Assembly: GCA_019634275.1 (NCBI GenBank)
Contig: JAHQVP010000251.1
Location: 1 to 35,167 of the forward strand
Direction: 5' to 3'
From: Saprospiraceae bacterium
GTDB lineage: Bacteria > Bacteroidota > Bacteroidia > Chitinophagales > Saprospiraceae
Length of the DNA: 35,167 nt
Part shown: in pieces, positions 21,670-31,913 of the stretch
Layout of the letters: each line of letters starts with the position of its first letter
Position numbering within the stretch: position 1 is the stretch's first letter
The notes under the pieces: generated by a model
What the model saw: the letters and a program-made list of their open reading frames with translations, nothing else
What the model was told of the DNA's origin: nothing
Database searches by the model: none
Program-made: the position numbers and the translations under genes

Positions 21670-22028
21670 TCATCGGTACCGGACAATGCGGTACAACCCT
21701 CTTCCGATCGGCACTGCCAAATATCGGGGTCGATAAAATGCTAGTCTACCGTAAAACCGATTGTATGTCTTCCAACGGTAGTAATCATGGTCAAATGACC
21801 AATAGCCTTCTTTCCATGTCCATGCCTGATGCTTCTTCTTCCACTTCCAGCGACCCTCACGCCACACGTGGAATTCACTGGGGCGTTCGGGAATTTCTTC
21901 CTGGAGTTTTTCAGGACGGGGAGGTTTTTTAAAATCCGCTTCTGCGATAGCCAAGGCGTCAGCGTTCGCGATTGCAGGTACAAAGGCAAGAATTAAGCAT
22001 GCCATCACTAAGATTTGCTTTTTCATGT
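21670..22028 (-). CDS. Secreted YXWGXW/WXXGXW-repeat-type protein
   Basis: Signal peptide MKKQILVMACLILAFVPAIANA, then EFHVWREGRWKWKKKHQAWTWKEGYWSFDHDYYRW. The start at 22028 is preferred over the longer ORF to 22116. Confidence 0.75.
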
Positions 22029-22092
22029 TGGAGAATTTTAGTGAGGTAGCCTCTATTCCATACCTACGCTTTCCTCCCATAACCCATCGGCT

Positions 22093-22140
22093 AGTCAATC
22101 TGGTGCGTATGCGCACAGGTTTAGATTGACTTTAAGTCAA
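22093..22140. promoter_or_regulatory. Competing inverted repeats between mnmG and the YXWGXW gene
   Basis: AGTCAATCT (22093-22101) pairs with AGATTGACT (22123-22131) around an inner GTGCG-TATG-CGCAC hairpin; TTGACTT-T-AAGTCAA (22126-22140) overlaps the second arm. Confidence 0.55.
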
Positions 22141-22177
22141 AGGTCATCAATTTGTTAAAGGGTGGGCCGGATACCCA

Positions 22178-24040
22178 TCAACGGCCTACATGAACCAGGA
22201 GTACGGAAATATCACTGGGTGACACTCCACTTATCCTACTGGCCTGGCCGATGGTGCGCGGGCGGATCTCGGTGAGTTTTTCTTTGGCTTCTGAGGACAG
22301 GGAGGGAAGATCATAGTCAAAGTCTGGATGAAGATGCACATCCTCCAGGCGGTTCATCTTGTCCACCAATTCCTCTTCTTTTTTGATGTATCCGGCATAC
22401 TTCATCGAAACCTCAGCCAGTTCGAGTGTCTCCTCGCCATACTTTCCCAGGACTTGTTGTGCCTCAGGGAGTGCACCACATAAGGCACTTAAGGTAATAT
22501 GCGGCCGGATCAAGAGGCTCTCTAACTTCACCTTCTGTTTGAGAGGTGCCGATCCCTGAGCATCCAAAAAAGGATTGATCTTGCTCGGATCAACGCTGTA
22601 CTTTCGCATAAATCGATGGATCTCTAGCACATCTTCCTCACGATTTCGAACGCATTCCAAGCGCTCCTCCAGTCCCAGCATTCCGATTTCTGCCACCCGT
22701 GGAGTCAGACGAAGGTCGGCATTGTCTTGCCGCAACAAGATGCGGTACTCTGCTCGGGACGTAAACATGCGATAGGGTTCGTCGGTGCCCTTATTGATCA
22801 GATCATCTATAAGCACTCCGATGTACGCCTCCGATCGCTTGAGCACAAAAGGGTCCGAATCAGCGTGTCGCAAGTGGGCATTGATGCCTGCCATGAGACC
22901 CTGCGAGGCTGCTTCTTCGTATCCCGTAGTACCATTGATCTGACCAGCAAAAAAGAGAGAATCAATCAACTTGGTCTCCAGGTTGGCCTTGAGTTGGATG
23001 GGGGGGAAGTAATCGTACTCGATCGCGTATCCGGGTCGGAACATTTTGGCATTCTCGAATCCACGGATTTTTCGCAATGCCCTAAACTGCACGTCTTCGG
23101 GCAAGGAAGAGCTAAATCCATTGACATAGACTTCGCAAGTCTTCCAACCCTCAGGTTCAACAAAAAGTTGGTGCCGGTCACGTTCGCTAAAACGATCAAT
23201 CTTATCCTCAATACTTGGGCAGTAACGCGGTCCAGTGCCCCGAATCCGCCCATTAAACATAGGGGAGCGGTCAAATCCTTCCTTTAGCAAGTCGTGTACT
23301 TCGGGACTGGTGTAAGTGATATGACAAGGCCGCTGTTTCTGCAATGCGGGGGTGTCTGTAAAAGAAAATTTTCCCGGCTTCTCGTCACCAGGTTGTTCCT
23401 CCATCACACTCCAATCTATGCTCCGTCCATCCACTCGGGGAGGAGTCCCGGTTTTCATTCTGCCAGATTCGAATCCCAATGATTCCAGCTGTGCCGTAAT
23501 TCCGGTAGCCGCTCGTTCTCCAGCTCGACCGCCTCCAAACTGTTTTTCGCCGATGTGGATGATGCCATTTAAGAAGGTGCCATTGGTTAGAACCACGGTA
23601 TGTGCCGGAATCTCAATGCCCATGCCAGTCTGCACTCCCACTGCTCTCTTATCCTTAACGAGGATACCTGTGATCATCTCCTGCCAGAAATCAATGCGTG
23701 GATGTGCCTCCAACTTCAGTCTCCATAGCTCAGCAAAACGCATGCGGTCACTCTGAGCCCGAGGACTCCACATGGCCGGACCTTTCGACTTGTTCAGCAT
23801 TCTGAATTGGATCATGGTATGATCCGTTACGATCCCACTATAGCCTCCAAGTGCATCCACTTCGCGAACGATCTGGCCTTTCGCGACTCCACCCATGGCA
23901 GGATTGCACGACATCTGTGCAATGGTCTGCATGTTCATGGTTGCCAGAAGCACATGAGATCCCATATTGGCTGCTGCCACTGCAGCTTCACAGCCGGCAT
24001 GACCAGCACCAACCACAATCACATCATACGTTGGAAACAT
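22178..24040 (-). CDS. mnmG: tRNA uridine-5-carboxymethylaminomethyl(34) synthesis enzyme MnmG/GidA
   Basis: [66 protein letters not shown]...[28 protein letters not shown]-type ends. Confidence 0.98.
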   Translation of the reverse strand: MFPTYDVIVVGAGHAGCEAAVAAANMGSHVLLATMNMQTIAQMSCNPAMGGVAKGQIVREVDALGGYSGIVTDHTMIQFRMLNKSKGPAMWSPRAQSDRMRFAELWRLKLEAHPRIDFWQEMITGILVKDKRAVGVQTGMGIEIPAHTVVLTNGTFLNGIIHIGEKQFGGGRAGERAATGITAQLESLGFESGRMKTGTPPRVDGRSIDWSVMEEQPGDEKPGKFSFTDTPALQKQRPCHITYTSPEVHDLLKEGFDRSPMFNGRIRGTGPRYCPSIEDKIDRFSERDRHQLFVEPEGWKTCEVYVNGFSSSLPEDVQFRALRKIRGFENAKMFRPGYAIEYDYFPPIQLKANLETKLIDSLFFAGQINGTTGYEEAASQGLMAGINAHLRHADSDPFVLKRSEAYIGVLIDDLINKGTDEPYRMFTSRAEYRILLRQDNADLRLTPRVAEIGMLGLEERLECVRNREEDVLEIHRFMRKYSVDPSKINPFLDAQGSAPLKQKVKLESLLIRPHITLSALCGALPEAQQVLGKYGEETLELAEVSMKYAGYIKKEEELVDKMNRLEDVHLHPDFDYDLPSLSSEAKEKLTEIRPRTIGQASRISGVSPSDISVLLVHVGR

Positions 24041-24061
24041 GTGCTACTTTGGAATGAAGGG

Positions 24062-24069
24062 CAAAGGTA
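24062..24069 (-). promoter_or_regulatory. -7 promoter element TACCTTTG for mnmG
   Basis: CAAAGGTA on the plus strand, 21 nt upstream of the mnmG ATG; matches TAnnTTTG. Confidence 0.5.
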
Positions 24070-24131
24070 CAAATCGGAGTCAAGGCTGCTCACCCATTGG
24101 GAAACTCCGCATTATGTATTCCCGGCCTGGA

Positions 24132-24662
24132 TTAGTTGTCTTCCTCGACCTCTTCCTCGTCTTCATCAACGATCTCGGCATCGTGCAGGGCATACATGAG
24201 ACGGTTAATGTCATCTGCATTGAGCTCTAGCTTGCCTTTTAGGGTGACTTGCTCTGCTGTATATTCGACTGCTTCAGCGGAATATACTTCCATTACGGTC
24301 TCTGGACCGGCACCACCACAGAAAAAGCACATGCTGTACGGATAGGCTGAAAAAATGAATTCTTTATGGCTTTTGTACCCTTCCACTGGGATGATATACC
24401 CACGAATGGTGATCTCGCCATCTTCCATGGCTTTGATCTCCTCGCTGAACACCGGGACATCCACCTTAAAACCCATCAGCTCGTCATACTGCTTTGTAAA
24501 GGTGATTTTGGACAACTTCTTCCAGGTATTCTCTTGCTTAACTGGTGCCGTGGTTTCTTGCACGGTCTCGACAGCCGTAGCTTGTGCATCATCATCTTGA
24601 GCCCATCCTATTGTCAGAATCAATGCGCTCATGCAAATGGTAAGTAGTCCCTTAAGAATCAT
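24132..24662 (-). CDS. Secreted DUF3299-like protein
   Basis: Signal-like MILKGLLTICMSALILTIGWAQ; DGEITIRGYIIPVEGYKSHKEFIFSAYPYSMCFFCGGAGPETVMEVYS resembles the DUF3299 core. Confidence 0.65.
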   Translation of the reverse strand: MILKGLLTICMSALILTIGWAQDDDAQATAVETVQETTAPVKQENTWKKLSKITFTKQYDELMGFKVDVPVFSEEIKAMEDGEITIRGYIIPVEGYKSHKEFIFSAYPYSMCFFCGGAGPETVMEVYSAEAVEYTAEQVTLKGKLELNADDINRLMYALHDAEIVDEDEEEVEEDN

Positions 24663-24833
24663 CTTGTACAGTCTTTTATGTCCTAACGCCGATCATTGCA
24701 TCTAGGTTCTTTCCAGCTTGTTAGCATACCTTTAAATAACGACCGGCCGACGAAGTTACATGCTTTCGAGAGAAGGAACAAGAGCTCTTCTGTCCTAAGC
24801 CACTAAAAATGTGTCTGTTCTGTAGATAAAACC

Positions 24834-24841
24834 TATCTTTG
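24834..24841 (+). promoter_or_regulatory. -7 promoter element TATCTTTG for the yceD-rpmF-ridA-trpS cluster
   Basis: TATCTTTG, 24 nt upstream of the yceD ATG; matches TAnnTTTG. Confidence 0.5.
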
Positions 24842-24865
24842 CCGGCCCAAAAGTTCTTTGTAGGA

Positions 24866-25369
24866 ATGAAGGAGGTGGAAGGATACACGATTGACTACCG
24901 CAACCTATCGGATGGAATGCATCAATTTGACTTCTCTCTTGGCGATGATTTCTTTTCGTCAATAGAAAGTTCGTTGATAACATCTGGTCAAGTCGAGGTG
25001 CAATTGAATCTCTCCAAACACGAACGCATGGGTTCGATTCAGATAGAACACCACGGAAAGGTGCTTTCTGTTTGTGATCGCTGTATGGAACCGCTTGATT
25101 TGCCGTTAGAAGGGCAAACTTCTCTGCTGGTGCAGGGATCTGAGGCCATAGATGATGAGGACGAAGAAGTGCTGGTGTCCGATGTTGATGGAAAATTGCA
25201 TTTGGCAAAGGTCATTTACGATTATGTGTCATTGTCGATTCCCATAACCAAGTATTGTGACACAAACCCTCCTTGCCATACAAAGCTGATGGAAAAGCTG
25301 GTTGAATCGACCGAGGAGTCGGGACATCCAGTCTGGAATGAATTAAAGAAATTGAAACTTAAAGACTAG
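24866..25369 (+). CDS. yceD: DUF177/YceD family protein
   Basis: CDRCMEPLDLPLEGQTSLLV, YDYVSLSIPITKYCDTNPPCHTKLMEKL; directly upstream of rpmF as is typical. Confidence 0.9.
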   Translation: MKEVEGYTIDYRNLSDGMHQFDFSLGDDFFSSIESSLITSGQVEVQLNLSKHERMGSIQIEHHGKVLSVCDRCMEPLDLPLEGQTSLLVQGSEAIDDEDEEVLVSDVDGKLHLAKVIYDYVSLSIPITKYCDTNPPCHTKLMEKLVESTEESGHPVWNELKKLKLKD

Positions 25370-25372
25370 AAA

Positions 25373-25567
25373 ATGGCTCATCCTAAGAGTAGAATTTCGA
25401 AACAACGGAAGCGCAAGCGTCGCACGCACAAGAAGCTCACCGCTCCTCAGATCGCGATCTGCCAGACTACTGGAGAACCGCACCTGTACCACCGCGCATA
25501 CGAAGTAGATGGTGATCTATACTACCGAGGAAAGATTCTCATTAAGGAGGCTGAAGATGAAGATTAA
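25373..25567 (+). CDS. rpmF: 50S ribosomal protein L32
   Basis: [56 protein letters not shown]. Confidence 0.97.
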   Translation: MAHPKSRISKQRKRKRRTHKKLTAPQIAICQTTGEPHLYHRAYEVDGDLYYRGKILIKEAEDED

Positions 25568-25965
25568 TGGCACGAAAAATCATTAATACCTCTTCCGCTC
25601 CAGCTCCCGTAGGGCCGTACAATCAGGCTATCATTGCGGGTGGCATGCTGCACATATCAGGACAGATCGCGATTGTGCCCGCCACCGGAGAACTGAAAAT
25701 CGATGGTACCATCGAAGAGGAAACCCATCAGGTGATGAAAAACATAGGCAACATCCTGGCAGAGGCAGGATGCAGTTTTGATGATGTGGTGAAGTGTTCT
25801 GTATTTGTTAAGGACATGCACTTGTATGGACGGATTAATGCGGTCTATGCAGAATACTTCAATGACGATACCGCTCCAGCTCGAGAACTGGTTGAAGTGG
25901 CCAACCTCCCTAAGTTTGTCAACATTGAAATCTCGACCCTCGCGGTAGTGCCTACAGGCAAATAG
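25567..25965 (+). CDS. RidA family enamine/imine deaminase
   Basis: TSSAPAPVGPYNQAIIAGGMLHISGQIAIVPATGELK...VKCSVFVKDMHLYGRINAVYAEYF...PARELVEVANLPKFVNIEISTLAV; stop-start overlap TAATG with rpmF. Confidence 0.95.
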   Translation: MARKIINTSSAPAPVGPYNQAIIAGGMLHISGQIAIVPATGELKIDGTIEEETHQVMKNIGNILAEAGCSFDDVVKCSVFVKDMHLYGRINAVYAEYFNDDTAPARELVEVANLPKFVNIEISTLAVVPTGK

Positions 25966-25977
25966 CATCTTCTCCCT

Positions 25978-26991
25978 ATGACTTCTCCAAAGCGCGTTCT
26001 ATCGTGCATTCAACCAACTGGCAACCTGCACCTTGGCAGGTACTTTGGGGCCATCCAAAATTGGGTTGGGCTTCAAGAGAAATATGAGTGCCTTTACGGC
26101 ATTGTGGACCTCCATGCCATGACCATGCCCTACGACCCGAAGAAGCTGACTGCTGCTACATGGGAACTGGCCTTTAACTTAGTGGCATGTGGCCTCAAAC
26201 CGGAAAATATCTTTATCCAATCCTTAATTCCGGAGCATATTGAGCTGAGTTGGATCTTCAATTGCATGACTGGATTTGGAGAGCTGGGCAAGATGACGCA
26301 ATTCAAGGACAAAAGCCGCCAAGTCCAGGAAAAGGGTTCGGATGCTCAAATCACGAGCGGACTCTATACCTACCCTGTCTTGCAAGCGGCCGACATATTG
26401 ATCTACAGGGCTGACTACGTTCCGGTTGGAAAAGATCAGGAGCAACACTTGGAGCTCACGCGCAATATTGCGGGTCGGTTTAATCACCGCACTGGCAAAC
26501 CTTATTTCGTGCTGCCTGAACCGCTTTTTACAGAGATACCCAAGGTGATGTCCACGGCGGACCCTACAAGAAAGATGAGTGCTAGCTTGGGCGAAAAGCA
26601 CAACATCAATTTGTTTGCATCCCCTGAAAAAATCGTCAAGCAAATCCGATCAGCAGTCACGGATACAGGGGACACCAACGGCCTCATGAGTCCGGGGGTC
26701 GAAAACCTGTTTAGTCTCCTTAAAGCGGCGGGAGCTGAAGACGATCATGCAGCCTTTATGCAACACTTCGAAAATGGCACGTTGCGATATGGCGATCTAA
26801 AACAAGCCGTTTCGGAGGCTATTGTCTCCATGACCGAGCCGTTCCGTGATCGAAAAGCAGAAATACTGGCAGACAAAAAAGCCATGAAGGCCCAAATTCG
26901 GTCTTCCACTCAGCGGATTCGTTCATTGGCACAAGAAACGGTGAGAGAGGTGAAAGAAATGATGGGGCTATTGAATGTGCGTCAAGCATGA
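25978..26991 (+). CDS. trpS: Tryptophan--tRNA ligase
   Basis: RVLSCIQPTGNLHLGRYFGAIQNWV, DLHAMTMPYDP, YPVLQAADILIYRADYVPVGKDQEQHLELTRNIAGRFN, RKMSASLGEKHNINLF. Confidence 0.96.
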   Translation: MTSPKRVLSCIQPTGNLHLGRYFGAIQNWVGLQEKYECLYGIVDLHAMTMPYDPKKLTAATWELAFNLVACGLKPENIFIQSLIPEHIELSWIFNCMTGFGELGKMTQFKDKSRQVQEKGSDAQITSGLYTYPVLQAADILIYRADYVPVGKDQEQHLELTRNIAGRFNHRTGKPYFVLPEPLFTEIPKVMSTADPTRKMSASLGEKHNINLFASPEKIVKQIRSAVTDTGDTNGLMSPGVENLFSLLKAAGAEDDHAAFMQHFENGTLRYGDLKQAVSEAIVSMTEPFRDRKAEILADKKAMKAQIRSSTQRIRSLAQETVREVKEMMGLLNVRQA

Positions 26992-27596
26992 AAATAATTT
27001 GCATCGGCCGGAACTACCGGGATCACGCCAAAGAGCTACAAAACCCCGTACCCACTTCTCCTTTGGTTTTCATGAAACCTCCTACGGCCCTACTGCTTGA
27101 AAATCGGCCTTTCTACATTCCCGGATTTAGCAAATCAGTACACTACGAACTTGAGGTAGTATTGAAAATTTGCAAGAATGGTCGTCATGTTCAGCCCGAA
27201 TTTGCAGCCGGGTACTATGAAGAAATTGGACTGGGCATTGATTTTACGGCTCGCGACTTACAGAGCGAGTTGAAAGCCAAGGGGCATCCATGGGAAAAAG
27301 CGAAAGCCTTTGATCATTCGGCAGCGCTAAGTCCATTTATTTCAATTGATGAGGTAGATCGCAATGCCATTAAGTTTTCACTTACGAAGAACGGTGAGGT
27401 AGTACAGCAAGGAAACACGAGCGATCTCATCTTTTCCTTTGACTTCCTCATCTGCCATCTTTCTCAGTACTTTAAATTGCAAATGGGTGACCTCATCTAC
27501 ACAGGCACCCCGGCTGGTGTAGGGCCTGTTGCCAAAGGCGATAAGTTGGTAGGCTACTTAGAGGGCAAGGAATTGCTTACTTGCGAAATCAGGTAA
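26988..27596 (+). CDS. Fumarylacetoacetate hydrolase family protein
   Basis: MKIICIGRNYRDHAKELQNPVPTSPLVFMKPPTALL...VHYELEVVLKI...GLGIDFTARDLQSELKAKGHPWEKAKAFDHSAALSPF...GDLIYTGTPAGVGPV; ATGA overlap with trpS. Confidence 0.95.
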   Translation: MKIICIGRNYRDHAKELQNPVPTSPLVFMKPPTALLLENRPFYIPGFSKSVHYELEVVLKICKNGRHVQPEFAAGYYEEIGLGIDFTARDLQSELKAKGHPWEKAKAFDHSAALSPFISIDEVDRNAIKFSLTKNGEVVQQGNTSDLIFSFDFLICHLSQYFKLQMGDLIYTGTPAGVGPVAKGDKLVGYLEGKELLTCEIR

Positions 27597-27612
27597 GACA
27601 GAAGTAAAAATA

Positions 27613-27620
27613 TACCTTTG
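27613..27620 (+). promoter_or_regulatory. -7 promoter element TACCTTTG for metK
   Basis: TACCTTTG, 39 nt upstream of the metK ATG at 27660; matches TAnnTTTG. Confidence 0.5.
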
Positions 27621-27659
27621 CCGCCACTCCTATTACATTAATACAGAATATGTATCTCC

Positions 27660-28919
27660 ATGTCTAAGCAAAACTACCTCTTCACTTCCGAATCTGTTTC
27701 CGAGGGCCACCCTGACAAGGTTGCCGATCAGATATCTGATGCCATATTGGATGCTTTCCTGACGCAGGACCCTGATGCTCGAGTAGCTTGTGAAACGCTT
27801 GTTACAACGGGATTGGCGGTCATTTCAGGGGAGGTTACTAGTAAGGCTTATGTAGACGTGCAGAAGACCGCACGCGAAGTCATTCGCAAGATTGGGTATA
27901 CCCGATCAGAGTATCAATTTGATGCTGATTCCTGTGGAGTGATTGCCACCATTCATGAACAATCACCCGATATCGCCCAAGGTGTGGATTCCGATAGTGA
28001 CAAGGAGCAAGGAGCAGGAGATCAGGGGATGATGTTCGGTTATGCAACGGACGAAACGGCCAACTACATGCCATTGCCACTTGAGCTCTCTCATCTTCTG
28101 CTGATGGAGCTGGCCAGCATCCGCAAAAGGGGCAAGGAAATGACCTATTTAAGACCAGACTCTAAGTCACAGGTGACCATCGAATACGATGCAGATCACA
28201 AGCCCCTTCGAATCGAGACGATTGTGCTGTCTACTCAACACGATGACTTTGCAAAAGAGGAGCGCATGTTAAAACGCATAGAGAAAGACGTGCGTGAAAT
28301 TGTCATCCCACGAGTGGCTAAGAAAGTGCCTGCGCGTGTACGAAAGCTCTTTGCTGAGGACTTTAAATTGTACGTTAATCCCACTGGAAAATTTGTCATT
28401 GGTGGTCCGCATGGGGATACGGGTCTCACCGGTAGAAAAATCATTGTGGATACTTATGGGGGGAATGGTGCTCATGGGGGTGGAGCCTTTTCAGGCAAGG
28501 ACCCTTCAAAAGTAGATCGTTCTGCAGCCTATGCCACGCGCCACATAGCAAAGAACCTGGTTGCTGCCGGAGTAGCAAAGAAATGTTTGGTGCAGGTGGC
28601 CTACGCCATTGGAGTTGCCGAGCCCGTTGGCCTTTATGTAAATACCTACGGAACTGCCGTCAATAACCTCTCCGATACCGAGATTGCGGCGGGTATCAAA
28701 GAGTTGTTTGACCTTCGTCCCGGGAGCATCGTGAAACGCTATGGCCTTAAGAACCCCATCTATTTCGAAACGGCAGCCTATGGGCATATGGGCAGAAAAC
28801 CGGGAACTAAGAAAGTCCGAATTGGCCTGAATGGAAAGGGTCGGGAAAAAAATGTTGAGACCTTTACTTGGGAAAAACTGGACATGATCAAGCCGATCAA
28901 GAAACGTTTTGGCCTGTAA
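27660..28919 (+). CDS. metK: S-adenosylmethionine synthetase
   Basis: [100 protein letters not shown]. Confidence 0.98.
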   Translation: MSKQNYLFTSESVSEGHPDKVADQISDAILDAFLTQDPDARVACETLVTTGLAVISGEVTSKAYVDVQKTAREVIRKIGYTRSEYQFDADSCGVIATIHEQSPDIAQGVDSDSDKEQGAGDQGMMFGYATDETANYMPLPLELSHLLLMELASIRKRGKEMTYLRPDSKSQVTIEYDADHKPLRIETIVLSTQHDDFAKEERMLKRIEKDVREIVIPRVAKKVPARVRKLFAEDFKLYVNPTGKFVIGGPHGDTGLTGRKIIVDTYGGNGAHGGGAFSGKDPSKVDRSAAYATRHIAKNLVAAGVAKKCLVQVAYAIGVAEPVGLYVNTYGTAVNNLSDTEIAAGIKELFDLRPGSIVKRYGLKNPIYFETAAYGHMGRKPGTKKVRIGLNGKGREKNVETFTWEKLDMIKPIKKRFGL

Positions 28920-28961
28920 GTGAACAACTTCTCCAAACACCCAGTTTAACTAGTGTATACA

Positions 28962-28995
28962 GATGGTTCTTACACCTTCAGGTGTCCATCTTTTA
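28962..28995 (+). terminator. Candidate hairpin terminator downstream of metK
   Basis: GATGG-TTCTT-ACACCT-TC-AGGTGT-CCATC then TTTTATG: outer 5 bp and inner 6 bp stems with a one-sided bulge. Confidence 0.5.
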
Positions 28996-29078
28996 TGAGT
29001 AGCAGCAGCAAAAGATGCTGAAAAATCTGCTCGTACTGTACTAAATTCGCGCATCCAACAATTTGCAATACTTTTCCA

Positions 29079-31913
29079 TTGAAAGACTTTCTAAGACGAC
29101 ATCTGGGACCTTCCACAGATGAATTGACGCAGATGCTCTCCAGCCTGGGTGTGGCGTCTTTAGATTCCTTGATTGATCAGACGGTGCCTTCCGACATTCG
29201 GATGACGGAACCCTTGGACATTGAGGAAGGATTGACTGAGTACGCTTATTTGAAACACCTCAAGCAAATGACGGCAAAGAACGTCCGTCATAGATCTTAC
29301 ATCGGCATGGGCTACTACGGCACGGTCACCCCTCCTGTAATCCAACGCAACATTCTGGAAAACCCCGGCTGGTATACCCAGTATACCCCCTATCAGGCTG
29401 AAATAGCACAGGGACGGCTGGAAGCACTACTCAATTTTCAAACCGTCGTCAGTGACTTGACAGCACTCCCGATTTCTAATGCGTCGCTGCTCGATGAAGC
29501 AACCGCAGCAGCAGAGGCCATGGCCATGGTATATGCCATGTACCAAAAGAAAAACCGTAAGTCGACGATCAATACATTTTTTGTGGACGACCATGTTTTT
29601 CCCCATACTGTGGAGGTCTTACACACCAGAGCAGCACCCTTAGGCATAAAGATTCAGAGGGGTTCTTGGACAGATTTAGATCACAGCCAGGTATTTGGCA
29701 GCCTCTTGCAATATCCTAATGCGCAGGGGAAAATCGAGGACTACCGGGATTTTGCTGCTTCTGCACGCGACCATGGCAGTTATGTGATCGCAGCTTGTGA
29801 CCTATTGGCGTTAACCTTGGTTACCCCCCCTGGCGAATGGGGCGCACATGTAGCCGTGGGGACTACTCAGCGATTTGGCATACCGATGGGTTTTGGTGGA
29901 CCGCATGCCGCCTACCTGGCCACAGAAGATGATTTCAAACGTCAGCTCCCCGGTCGCATCATTGGTCTTTCTGTAGATCGAAGTGGAAATCCTGCCCTGC
30001 GAATGGCATTGCAGACCCGCGAGCAACACATACGCAGAGAAAAAGCAACCTCAAACATCTGCACCGCTCAAGCACTCCTTGCCATCATGGCCGGCATGTA
30101 TGCGGTCTATCACGGATCGGAGGGGCTTACCTTCATTGCCAAAGACATTGCCACAAAAGCCAGTTGCGCTGCAGCTGCTCTTAGGAAGCAGGGTTGGCAA
30201 GTGATGCATGATGATTTCTTCGATACCATCAGAATTTCTTGCTCAAATGAAGATTCTGCTCGAATCCGAGCGCGTTCGCAGGAGCAACACATGAATTTTT
30301 GGTATGACGAAGAGGGCTTTCAGTTTTCTATAGACGAAACCACCACTTGGAAGGAACTGACTCGCATTCTTAAAGTCCTCGAAACCGAATCCGATCAAGG
30401 GCAGACCGATCCATCCATCTCCTCGCACCTATCTAGACAGTCCTCCTTTCTAGGTCATCCCGTATTCTCTCAGTACCGTACGGAGACAAAAATGATGCGA
30501 TACATCAAATCACTGGAGAATAAAGATCTTTCCCTCATGCATGCTATGATACCGCTGGGATCATGCACCATGAAATTAAATGCCGCTACGCAGCTGATGC
30601 CCTTGACCTGGGATAAGATTGCTCATGTACACCCTTTTGCCCCCGCCAATCAGGTGCATGGATATCTTGAAATGATTGACCAACTTGGCCGAGATCTCTG
30701 TGAGATTACCGGTTTTACCGCTTGTTCGTTTCAGCCCAATTCCGGCGCCCAAGGAGAATTTACGGGCCTGATGGTGATTCGGGCTTATCACAATGCGCGC
30801 GATGAAGGCCATCGAAATATAGCATTGATCCCAACTTCGGCCCATGGCACCAATCCAGCCAGTGCAGTCATGGCAGGTATGAAAGTAGTGTTGGTGCAAT
30901 GTGATGAAGATGGGAATATTAATGCCGAGGATCTCCGGGCCAAAGCCGAAGAGCATCAAACCAATCTTTCCTGTTTGATGATTACCTATCCTTCAACACA
31001 TGGAGTGTTTGAGGAAGGCATTCGCGAGATCTGTGCCACCATCCATCAACATGGAGGCTTGGTCTATATGGACGGGGCCAATATGAATGCCCAAGTCGGG
31101 CTGACCAGCCCAGGGCACATTGGTGCTGATGTATGCCACCTTAATCTGCACAAGACATTTGCCATACCACATGGCGGTGGAGGACCTGGCATGGGCCCCA
31201 TTTGTGTGAACGACAAATTAGCCAGTTATCTCCCCGGCCACTTGCATGTTCCTCTCCAGGACGAAGCCATCTCCGCTGTCTCAGCCGCACCTTTTGGCAG
31301 TGCAAGCATATTGGCCATTTCGTACGGTTACATCAGACTATTGGGCGGCAAAGGACTTACCCAATCCACTAAAGTCGCTATTCTCAATGCAAACTACATC
31401 AGGCAGCGATTGCAGGATCAATATCCAGTGCTGTATCTGGGGAAGCACGGATTCAGTGCCCACGAGCTTATTCTCGATCTCCGTCCTTTCAAGGCATCAG
31501 GGATCGGCGCAGAGGACGTAGCAAAGCGCCTGATTGACTATGGATTTCATGCGCCTACCCTCTCTTTCCCCGTACCAGGTACTTTAATGATAGAACCAAC
31601 AGAAAGTGAAGACCTGCTCGAATTGGATCGCTTTTGCGAAGCAATGATTGAGATTAGGAATGAAATTGAAGAGGTCATCAATGGCACTTTTTCCGCCGAG
31701 GACAATGTGCTGGTCAATGCGCCTCATACCATGGAGCATGTATCGGCTGATGTTTGGCCACATTCCTACAGCCGTGCAAAAGCTGCTTATCCTTTGCCCT
31801 GGCTAAGGCATGCCCACAAATTCTGGGCGCCGGTAGGAAGGGTGGACAATGCATACGGAGATCGAAATCTCATCTGTACATGTCCTCCAATTGAAGCCTA
31901 TGCAGAAGTCTGA
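29079..31913 (+). CDS. gcvP: Glycine dehydrogenase (aminomethyl-transferring), fused P-protein
   Basis: FLRRHLGPSTDELTQMLSSLGVASLDSLIDQTVP, SYIGMGYYGTVTPPVIQRNILENPGWYTQYTPYQAEIAQGRLEALLNFQT, PLGSCTMKLNAATQLMP, NLHKTFAIPHGGGGPGMGPI; TTG start inferred from N-terminal conservation. Confidence 0.96.
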   Translation: MKDFLRRHLGPSTDELTQMLSSLGVASLDSLIDQTVPSDIRMTEPLDIEEGLTEYAYLKHLKQMTAKNVRHRSYIGMGYYGTVTPPVIQRNILENPGWYTQYTPYQAEIAQGRLEALLNFQTVVSDLTALPISNASLLDEATAAAEAMAMVYAMYQKKNRKSTINTFFVDDHVFPHTVEVLHTRAAPLGIKIQRGSWTDLDHSQVFGSLLQYPNAQGKIEDYRDFAASARDHGSYVIAACDLLALTLVTPPGEWGAHVAVGTTQRFGIPMGFGGPHAAYLATEDDFKRQLPGRIIGLSVDRSGNPALRMALQTREQHIRREKATSNICTAQALLAIMAGMYAVYHGSEGLTFIAKDIATKASCAAAALRKQGWQVMHDDFFDTIRISCSNEDSARIRARSQEQHMNFWYDEEGFQFSIDETTTWKELTRILKVLETESDQGQTDPSISSHLSRQSSFLGHPVFSQYRTETKMMRYIKSLENKDLSLMHAMIPLGSCTMKLNAATQLMPLTWDKIAHVHPFAPANQVHGYLEMIDQLGRDLCEITGFTACSFQPNSGAQGEFTGLMVIRAYHNARDEGHRNIALIPTSAHGTNPASAVMAGMKVVLVQCDEDGNINAEDLRAKAEEHQTNLSCLMITYPSTHGVFEEGIREICATIHQHGGLVYMDGANMNAQVGLTSPGHIGADVCHLNLHKTFAIPHGGGGPGMGPICVNDKLASYLPGHLHVPLQDEAISAVSAAPFGSASILAISYGYIRLLGGKGLTQSTKVAILNANYIRQRLQDQYPVLYLGKHGFSAHELILDLRPFKASGIGAEDVAKRLIDYGFHAPTLSFPVPGTLMIEPTESEDLLELDRFCEAMIEIRNEIEEVINGTFSAEDNVLVNAPHTMEHVSADVWPHSYSRAKAAYPLPWLRHAHKFWAPVGRVDNAYGDRNLICTCPPIEAYAEV

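Noticed and set aside
23455-23485. tRNA-like T-loop string AGATTCGAATCCC
   Set aside because: It lies within mnmG coding sequence and no cloverleaf can be drawn around it.
26560-26610. TrpS KMSKS motif reads KMSAS
   Set aside because: KMSAS is a known variant in a TrpS subgroup; the other motifs are intact.
29006-29025. CAGCA-AAAGA-TGCTG-AAAAA hairpin after metK as a second terminator
   Set aside because: The stem is only 5 bp and there is no minus-strand gene upstream that would need termination here.
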